NCBI GenBank assembly: GCA_028280265.1
Contig: JANQMD010000011.1
Location: 32,146 to 96,145 of the forward strand
Length of the DNA stretch: 64,000 bases
Reading direction: 5' to 3'
Source: Flavobacteriaceae bacterium
GTDB lineage: Bacteria > Bacteroidota > Bacteroidia > Flavobacteriales > Flavobacteriaceae
Shown here: positions 53,418 to 60,700 of the stretch, one piece after another
How positions within the stretch are numbered: the stretch's first letter is position 1
How the letters are laid out: every line of letters starts with the position of its first letter
Notes under the pieces: model-generated
The model's database searches: none
Seen by the model: the letters and a program-made list of their open reading frames with translations, nothing else
What the model was told of the DNA's origin: nothing
Position numbers and translations under genes: made by a program

Positions 53418-55298
53418 ATGGAGCAAAAAAAATTTGATACGAATTCCTTTATTGGAATGCTTTTATTAGGAGCCATCTTATTATGGTGGATGTACTCCAA
53501 CAAACAAGATGAGTTACAAAACCCTACCAATCCTACTGAGCAAGTTGCAGATACCATTCAAAAAACCGATGATATTACGGTTCGTTCTAACCTGATGAAT
53601 CCCTCAGAAAATGATTCATTGCAGAATGTAGCCATTAAAAACCAGTTAGGTGCCTTTGCCTACAGTGCTATTCAAGGGAAAGAAGGAACGACGACTATTG
53701 AAAATACCTTACTAAAATTAGATATTGCTAATAAAGGAGGACAAATTGTAAATGCTCAGCTAAAGCAATTCCAAACCTATGATTCGTTGCCTTTGCACTT
53801 AATTAAAGACAACAACGCATCTTTCAATATCAACTTTGGTACAACAGACAATAGAATTCTCAACACCAAAGACTTATTCTTTGAACCGAGCCTTACTCAG
53901 AATGGAAACAGTCAAGTACTTTCCATGAAACTGAAAGTTTCGGATACTCAATATCTTGAATATCGTTACGAAATGAAACCTGACGAATACATGGTTGACT
54001 TTACCATTCGCTCACAAGGGTTAGGAACAGTGATCAATTCATCAAATGCGATAAATCTCAACTGGAATTTACAGGCTTTTCGCAATGAGAAGAGTCAGAA
54101 AACAGAGAATATGTACAGCTGTCTTCACTACAAAACAGACGGTGAAGTTGACAATATGTCTCCAACAGATACGGAGGTATTCAATCAATTGGATTGGGTT
54201 GCCTACAAGCAGCACTTCTTCTCTTCTGTATTAATTACCGACAAGCCTTTTGAAAATTCTCAATTGAATTCTCAGGATTTTGTTGGAGAGGAAGCTGAAG
54301 CGAAACATACCAAAACATTTGGAATGAAGACTCCTTTGGAACTATCAGGAGGAGAATTGAACTATGCTATGAAATGGTATTACGGACCGAATGATTACGA
54401 GCTTTTATCTAATTATAAAAATACTGATTTAAATGAATTGGTTGATTTGGGTTGGGGTATTTTTGGAACCATTAACAGATGGTTATTCATTCCCGTTTTT
54501 GGATTTCTCGAAGGCTTTATCGGCAGCTATGGTTTGATTATTATTTTAATGACCATTGTTGTGCGTATTTTCATGTCACCTTTGGTATACAAATCCTATG
54601 TATCGAGCGCGAAGATGAAAGTAATTCGTCCAGAGTTGAATGAATTGAACAAGAGATATCCTGGAAAAGAAAACGCTATGAAGCGTCAGCAAGAGACCAT
54701 GGCCATACAGCGAAAAGCAGGTGTTAGCATGATGTCTGGATGTGTTCCAGCACTTTTACAAATGCCTATTTTCTTTGCTCTGTTCCGATTCTTCCCATCA
54801 AACATTACATTAAGAGGGAAGAGCTTTTTATGGGCAGATGATTTATCTTCTTATGACACAGTATTTCAGTTACCTTTCGAAATTCCGTTTTATGGTAATC
54901 ATGTGAGTTTATTCCCAATCTTAGCGTCGATTGCCATTTTCTTCTACATGAAAATGAATCAAAGTCAGCAAATGAACATGCAAGCTCCTACGCAAGAAGG
55001 AATGCCTGATATGGGAAAACTCATGAAATGGATGATTTACTTCTCTCCTTTAATGATGTTATTCTTCTTCAACAATTACGCAAGTAGTTTGAGTTTGTAT
55101 TATTTCACATCTAATTTACTAACAATTGCTATTATGTTAGTGATTAAAAACTATGTGATTGATGAGAAGAAAATTATTGCTCAGATCGAAGAAAACAAGA
55201 AGCGCCCTGAGAAAAAGAAAAGTAAATTCAGACAGCGTTTGGATGATGCGATGAAGCAGGCACAAGAGCAACAAGCAAAACAACAAAAGAGAAAATAA
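53418..55298 (+). CDS. yidC: Membrane protein insertase YidC
   Basis: This inserts and folds inner-membrane proteins, alone or with Sec. The 626 residues have the Gram-negative layout: N-terminal anchor (FIGMLLLGAILLWWMYSN), a large periplasmic beta-sandwich (about 60-350) and the conserved five-helix core with VVRIFMSPLVYKSY, MMSGCVPALLQMPIFFALFRFFP and FFNNYASSLSLYYFTSN. It ends in a basic, glutamine-rich tail. The last 116 codons were copied, with flanking DNA, to 56450-56807. This copy is complete. Confidence 0.96.
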   Translation: MEQKKFDTNSFIGMLLLGAILLWWMYSNKQDELQNPTNPTEQVADTIQKTDDITVRSNLMNPSENDSLQNVAIKNQLGAFAYSAIQGKEGTTTIENTLLKLDIANKGGQIVNAQLKQFQTYDSLPLHLIKDNNASFNINFGTTDNRILNTKDLFFEPSLTQNGNSQVLSMKLKVSDTQYLEYRYEMKPDEYMVDFTIRSQGLGTVINSSNAINLNWNLQAFRNEKSQKTENMYSCLHYKTDGEVDNMSPTDTEVFNQLDWVAYKQHFFSSVLITDKPFENSQLNSQDFVGEEAEAKHTKTFGMKTPLELSGGELNYAMKWYYGPNDYELLSNYKNTDLNELVDLGWGIFGTINRWLFIPVFGFLEGFIGSYGLIIILMTIVVRIFMSPLVYKSYVSSAKMKVIRPELNELNKRYPGKENAMKRQQETMAIQRKAGVSMMSGCVPALLQMPIFFALFRFFPSNITLRGKSFLWADDLSSYDTVFQLPFEIPFYGNHVSLFPILASIAIFFYMKMNQSQQMNMQAPTQEGMPDMGKLMKWMIYFSPLMMLFFFNNYASSLSLYYFTSNLLTIAIMLVIKNYVIDEKKIIAQIEENKKRPEKKKSKFRQRLDDAMKQAQEQQAKQQKRK

Positions 55299-55316
55299 AA
55301 AGGGACTTAGTTCCAT

Positions 55317-55358
55317 AAAGCAAAAACACCTGATGAATTCATCAGGTGTTTTTGCTTT
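55317..55358. terminator. Perfect 42-base palindromic bidirectional terminator after yidC
   Basis: Two 19-base arms, AAAGCAAAAACACCTGATG and its exact complement, flank an AATT centre. It can terminate yidC from the left and the minus-strand gene from the right. The unit 2 copy has two compensated base-pair changes. Confidence 0.85.
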
Positions 55359-55373
55359 TATAGTACCTCTATT

Positions 55374-56045
55374 TTACAAACCTTGTAAAAATCCAATTCC
55401 AAAAACAACTCCTCTTGTATCTCTTTGAGAAGAATTTAACCAAGCAGATCTTATATAAACAGAAGAAGCTTCTCCAACTCTAAAACCAAGATTATTACCA
55501 AATTCAAAAGAACCAATAGTTACTGTATCTTTTCGATTGATTTGTTGATATTTTTTAGTATCGGATTCTATTCCAACGCTAAGATAAGGGTGAATGTATA
55601 ACTTTCCTTCATCAATAGAAGCATGATAAGAAGTCACAAAACCAATTCCTATTTGAGAACCTTTGATAATATTTTGGTTGTTTCTATCGTATGACTCAGA
55701 CTGGTATTCTGCCCACACACCCATGTTTAAAGGAAGCTCTATTCCTTTATGTATCCAATGTGTTAATTTCACTCCAAATGCACCTTCATCGATCTTTGCT
55801 GATGCCCCATCGAATCCATTTGGGTAACTATAACTTCCATAAAACAGACTTACATCTGTCTTTCCATTAAATGAATATGATGCAGAAAAATCTACACCAT
55901 CCTCAACAGTTTCTTTTTGAGCGGAAAATAAAAATTGAAAACCACTTTCATCTTCTCCCAAGAAATCTCCTTGAGCAAAAGAAAAAGCAGAAAATAATAA
56001 AAAAGCAAATACAGAAACTTTTGTTTTGATTGATTTGTTGAACAT
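55374..56045 (-). CDS. Exported beta-rich protein, probable outer-membrane beta-barrel (copy A)
   Basis: A 223-residue protein. A signal peptide (VSVFAFLLFSAFSFAQ) is followed by alternating beta-strand-like segments (VDFSASYSFNGKTDVSLFYG, IGIGFVTSYHASI, SVYIRSAW) and a final GVVFGIGFLQGL. The pattern suggests a small outer-membrane barrel, though the last residue is not aromatic. I do not recognise a named family. It has a diverged duplicate at 56883-57551, about 78 percent identical by eye, while the DNA around the two is almost the same. Its start lies just inside a conserved AT-rich leader. Confidence 0.75.
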   Translation of the reverse strand: MFNKSIKTKVSVFAFLLFSAFSFAQGDFLGEDESGFQFLFSAQKETVEDGVDFSASYSFNGKTDVSLFYGSYSYPNGFDGASAKIDEGAFGVKLTHWIHKGIELPLNMGVWAEYQSESYDRNNQNIIKGSQIGIGFVTSYHASIDEGKLYIHPYLSVGIESDTKKYQQINRKDTVTIGSFEFGNNLGFRVGEASSVYIRSAWLNSSQRDTRGVVFGIGFLQGL

Positions 56046-56288
56046 AACTTTTAGTTTAAATTTATATGATACTAAAACTAGAAAAAAAATGGAGAAGGCA
56101 GTAAGCTTTGGTAAAAAAAATAAAATGAGTGTTAGTACTAATTTTTACAACTAGGTAGGTCTACAGATTCTAATTGGAGTGAACAATTTAACATTCCCCT
56201 ACTGAATAATTCTCTAAATTAGCTTTTCAGAATCAATTTATTGAAATTCTTGCGACTTCCCCCAGTCAAAAGAGCAAATGATATACCT

Positions 56289-56449
56289 ATGTTGCGAGAT
56301 TTTGCTATGCCATATTGGAAAAAATCGCAAGCAAAAAATGTCTCTGTATTTTACTAAGTGTTTTTCTGCTGGAGACGGCATATGCACAATTGAGTACAAA
56401 ACATTACATCCCTCCTATTACCACCTCAAATGTTATAGGAAATCAAATT
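56289..56449 (+). pseudogene. Truncated 5' copy of the giant T9SS-protein gene
   Basis: This matches 57790-57951, including the ATG, the signal peptide and the first mature residues (AQLSTKHYIPPITTSNVIGN). One A is missing from a run of A near 56325, so the frame from 56289 fails after about 20 codons. A TTG start at 56315 would still give the signal peptide. The sequence then runs out of frame into the yidC fragment. It is not expected to give a working protein. Confidence 0.85.
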
Positions 56450-56807
56450 CTTCTACATGAAAATGAATCAAAGTCAGCAAATGAACATGCAAACTCCTAC
56501 GCAAGAAGGAATGCCTGATATGGGAAAACTCATGAAATGGATGATTTACTTCTCTCCCCTAATGATGTTATTCTTCTTCAACAATTACGCAAGTAGTTTG
56601 AGTTTGTATTATTTCACATCTAACTTACTAACAATTGCTATTATGTTCGTGATTAAAAACTATGTGATTGATGAGAAGAAAATTATTGCTCAGATCGAAG
56701 AAAACAAGAAACGCCCTGAGAAAAAGAAAAGTAAATTCAGACAGCGTTTGGATGATGCGATGAAGCAAGCACAAGAGCAACAAGCAAAACAACAAAAAAG
56801 AAAATAA
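56450..56807 (+). pseudogene. Duplicated 3' fragment of yidC
   Basis: This is a copy of yidC from codon 508 to the stop. The open part from the ATG at 56457 encodes the equivalent of residues 511-626 with two visible amino-acid changes (Ala to Thr near the start, Leu to Phe in IAIMFVIKN). The core insertase helices upstream are missing. If translated it would give two hydrophobic helices plus the basic tail. It shows about eight base differences in 358 from the parent. Confidence 0.85.
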
Positions 56808-56824
56808 AAGGAACTTAGTTCCAT

Positions 56825-56867
56825 AAAACAGAAACACCTGATACTGTGCATCAGGTGTTTCTGTTTT
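56825..56867. terminator. Bidirectional terminator, unit 2 copy
   Basis: Eighteen-base arms, AAAACAGAAACACCTGAT and its exact complement, surround an ACTGTGC loop. Compared with unit 1, one G-C pair became A-T and one A-T pair became G-C, both on both arms, so pairing is preserved. Confidence 0.85.
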
Positions 56868-56882
56868 TATAGCATCTCTATG

Positions 56883-57551
56883 TTACAGACCTTGTAAAAA
56901 TCCAATTCCAAAAATAATACCACTTATATTTTGAGAACTGTTTACCCAAGAAGACCGGATGTATACAGAAGAAGCATCTCCAACTCTAAAACCTAAGTTA
57001 TTTCCTAATTCAACTGTACCAATAGCTACTGTATCTTTTCGGGTTTGTTGATAATTTTTAGTATCAGATTCTATTCCTACACTAAGGTAAGGGTGAATGT
57101 ATAACTTTTCTTCATTAATAGAAGCATGATAAGAAGTCACAAAGCCAATTCCTATTTTAGATCCTTCAACAAAATTACGATTATTTATACCATATGACTC
57201 AGACTGGTATTCAGCCCATATACCCGTGTTAAAAGGAATCTCTATTCCTTTGCGTATCCATTGTGTTAATTTTACACCAAATACGCTTGCATGAATCGGG
57301 GATGATGTTATACTAATTATCCCATCTGGATAAACGTAACTCCCATAAAATATACTTACATCAGTAGTTCCGTTAAATGAATATGACACGGAAAAATCTA
57401 CACCATCCTCAACAGTTTCATTTTGAGCGGAAAATAAAATTTGAAAACCGCTTTCATCCTCTCCTAAAAAATCTCCTTGAGCAAAGGAGAAACAAGAAAA
57501 TAATGCAAAAGCAAGCACAGCAACTTTTGTTTTGATTGATTTGTTGAACAT
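56883..57551 (-). CDS. Exported beta-rich protein, probable outer-membrane beta-barrel (copy B)
   Basis: A 222-residue paralogue of the protein at 55374-56045. It has the same signal peptide layout and the same conserved blocks (QGDFLGEDESGFQ, ETVEDGVDFS, KLYIHPYLSVGIESDTK, NNLGFRVG). Differences cluster in presumed loops: the stretch after YP-x-G at residue 75 (IISITSSPIHAS against FDGASAKIDEGA) and the SSQ loop near the C-terminus. Many other changes are conservative, which suggests both copies are functional and under constraint. Confidence 0.75.
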   Translation of the reverse strand: MFNKSIKTKVAVLAFALFSCFSFAQGDFLGEDESGFQILFSAQNETVEDGVDFSVSYSFNGTTDVSIFYGSYVYPDGIISITSSPIHASVFGVKLTQWIRKGIEIPFNTGIWAEYQSESYGINNRNFVEGSKIGIGFVTSYHASINEEKLYIHPYLSVGIESDTKNYQQTRKDTVAIGTVELGNNLGFRVGDASSVYIRSSWVNSSQNISGIIFGIGFLQGL

Positions 57552-57789
57552 GACTTTTTAAATTTATATGATACTAAAGCTAGAAAAAAATGGAGAAGGT
57601 AATAAGCTTTGGTAAAAAAATAAAATGAGTGTTAGTACTAATTTTTACAACTAGGTAGATCTACAGATTCTAATTGGATTGAACAATTTAACATTCTCCT
57701 ACTGAATAATTCTCTAAATTAGCTTTTCGGAATCAATTTATTGAAATTCTTGCGACTTTCCCCCAGTCAAAAGAGCAAATGATATACCT

Positions 57790-60700
57790 ATGTTGCGAGA
57801 TTTTGCTATGCCATATTGGAAAAAAATCGCAAGCAAAAAATGTCTCTGTATTTTACTAAGTGTTTTTCTGCTGGAGACAGCATATGCACAATTGAGTACA
57901 AAACATTACATCCCTCCTATTACCACCTCAAATGTTATAGGAAATCAAATTATTTATATCACTACTCCTAGTACAGAAAATGTTTCTTTTCGAATAAAAC
58001 CTATTGGAGAAAGACCTATTTTAGGAACAGTATCTAGAGACAATCCTTATGAACATAGAGTTTTTTTTAGTACCAGTAATTCTCCTGGAGAAAATTCTCA
58101 ATTGCATCAGCCTATCCAATTCATAGCTACTGTTTCTAGTAATAAAGGATACATTATTGAAGCTAATAATTTGATTTATGTTTCTGTACGGTTTCGACAA
58201 GCTGGTAGAGGTGAAAATGGCGGAAAGCATGCCGCTGCCTTTGTGAGTAAAGGGTTGGCTGCTTTGGGCACTACATTTAGAGTAGGTGGTATGGCTAGAG
58301 AAGGGCTATCAATAAGCCCTGACCAACTCAATTTCGTCTCTGTAATGGCAACAGAGAACAATACAAAAGTTACTTTCAGCGATATTCCTCCTACACGTTT
58401 AGTGAACCTACCCGTTGGAACAACTAGTTTTGATATTTCTTTAAATGAAGGGCAATCCTATATTCTTGCCATCTCTGGAAACGAACAGGGAGACCCAAAT
58501 GCACTCATTAGTTCTCTAGTTACCTCAGACAAACCCATTGTTGCCAATGTTGGTTCCACTGGAGGTACTTTCAGTGAAGCTCCTCAAGGAGATGATTATG
58601 GTGTTGATCAGATGATTGATGGTACTCGAGTAGGTACAGAATATATTTTTATGAAAGGAAAAGGAAGAATTCCCCTTGCTAGTGATAAATATGAAAATGC
58701 ATTGATCTTTGCCCAAAACAATGATGTTACTGAAGTATACATTAATGGCTTTGTAAAACCTGATGCCACTCTTGGAAACGGAGATTATGTAGTGATTGAT
58801 GCCACAGGTATAGGAGATATCCCTCTATTCACCACAGGAAATGGTTATAATAGAAATGGGAACATGTATGTAAGAACCTCAAAACCTTCATTTGCCTTTC
58901 ATGGAATAGGTGGAGATGTAAGAAACGGAGAAAATCAAGGGTTTTCATTTATTCCCCCTTTAAGCTGTGAGAACGTAAAAAGTGTAAATATCAGTTCTTT
59001 TAACCGGATTGGAAATACGATTTTTCAAGGGAGCTTAAACATTATTACCAATGTAGGTGCTACGATTACCATCAATGGGACACCTATAAATAATTACGAT
59101 TTTTCGGGTCCTTTTTCTGTTGATGGAAATACCAACTACGAAACATACAGAGTAGAGAATTTACCAGATAATGTAACTGCAGAAAGTACAGGTGAATTGT
59201 ACTGTATGCACTATGCTTCTAACGAGTCGGCTACTTTTAGTAGTTATTATTCAGGGACTTTGCCTCCTCCAGAAATTAAACTCGAAACAAAAGTTGCTTC
59301 CGCTGGTAATTGCATACCCAACCTTACGATAAAAGCATTAAATGCAGAATTGTATAGTTCTATTGAATGGCATTATAATGATGGCTCTGGATTCACTGGC
59401 ACAGGAAACGCTAGTCCATCATTTAAACCCACACTCCCTGGTGATTACAAATTAGTAGCCATTAGTTGTGCTGGAAACACCTTTGAATCTAGGGCAATCC
59501 CTGTAAATACTTGTCCTGATGATTTGGATGGTGACTTGGTAATTGACAATCTTGATATTGATAAAGACAATGATGGAATTTTAAATTGTGACGAATCTCT
59601 TGGTAATGTTCAAATTGATCTTTCTGATCTTAACAAACCTAATTTGACATTCTCAGATGGCTCCATGAATAATACATTTGCGACCACAACCATTACTCAA
59701 ACTCCTTTATCTACAATTACTGGAGAAAGTGATGGTAGTTTCACAACTTCTTTAGATGCTTCCAACAACAATGAAGTTACCTATACTGTAAACTTTGATC
59801 AGCCTGTAGATATTGTTTTTACAGATCATAATGTTGCCCACCGTATCGTTACTGGAGAGAGTTTTAGTATTTCTGTAGGGCCTTCCAATAAAGACATAAC
59901 TCTAATAGATCCTGATAACTTTTTGGTGGTTGATAGTGACTTTGATGGATTCTATGAAGAAGGATTTGAATATTTCTCTGGTTCAGAAGTTCGCTTTCAA
60001 TACAATTTATTTCCCAAAGGATCTTCTCAATCTTTTAAATTTGTTGCTAGTCAAGTTACACAGCTAACTTTCAAACATACCTTTCGGAATAATAACAATA
60101 CTGCATCTTTTACAGGAGATATAGCCATTACATGTTTCCCAAAAGACAGTGATGGAGATACTGTACCTGATGCCTCTGATGGTGATTCAGACAATGATGG
60201 TATTCCTGATTTGATTGAAGACAGTTTAAATACCATTAAGCTATCTGGGAATGATCGTGATTTTGATGGCCTGGATGATATATTTAAAGGTGTTGGAATT
60301 ATTCCTGCAGATTTTGATAAAGATGGTGTTCCTGACCATTTGGATTTAGATTCCGACAATGATGGTGTCTATGATTTTTTTGAGGCAGGTCACACATTAT
60401 CCGATTCAAATTTAGATGGTAGAATTGACAATGCAGCTAGCATTGTTGGATTAAATGGAATTGCCAATGCCTTAGAGACCGTTCCAGATAATTTCATACT
60501 CTCGTTTGTCCTTTCTGATTTAGACTCAGATGGTATTTTAAGTTCTAATGATTATGACAGTGACGGAGATCGATGTTCTGATGTCATCGAAGCTGGATAT
60601 TTAGATCCCGATAATGATGATCTTATCGGAACTTCACCTGTTCAGGTTAATAATCTTGGCAAGGTGATTAATATTCCAGACGGATATACAGTTCCTCATC

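Larger units (their letters stand above)
54941..56449 (+). repeat. Tandem segmental duplication, unit 1
   Basis: The unit spans the 3' end of yidC (from codon 508), its terminator, the minus-strand exported-protein gene, the spacer and the 5' end of a T9SS-protein gene. Its right end joins unit 2 at ATT-CTTCTACATG. The junction shares only a TT with both parental sequences, which suggests illegitimate recombination. Confidence 0.9.
56450..57951 (+). repeat. Tandem segmental duplication, unit 2
   Basis: The unit runs from the yidC fragment through the second exported-protein gene to codon 54 of the intact T9SS gene. It is 1502 bases against 1509 in unit 1; differences are small indels and substitutions. 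Confidence 0.9.

Noticed and set aside
60051..60359. 102-codon serine-rich frame on the minus strand
   Set aside because: It is antisense to the aspartate-rich TSP3-like repeats of the T9SS protein, which produce long open frames on the other strand.
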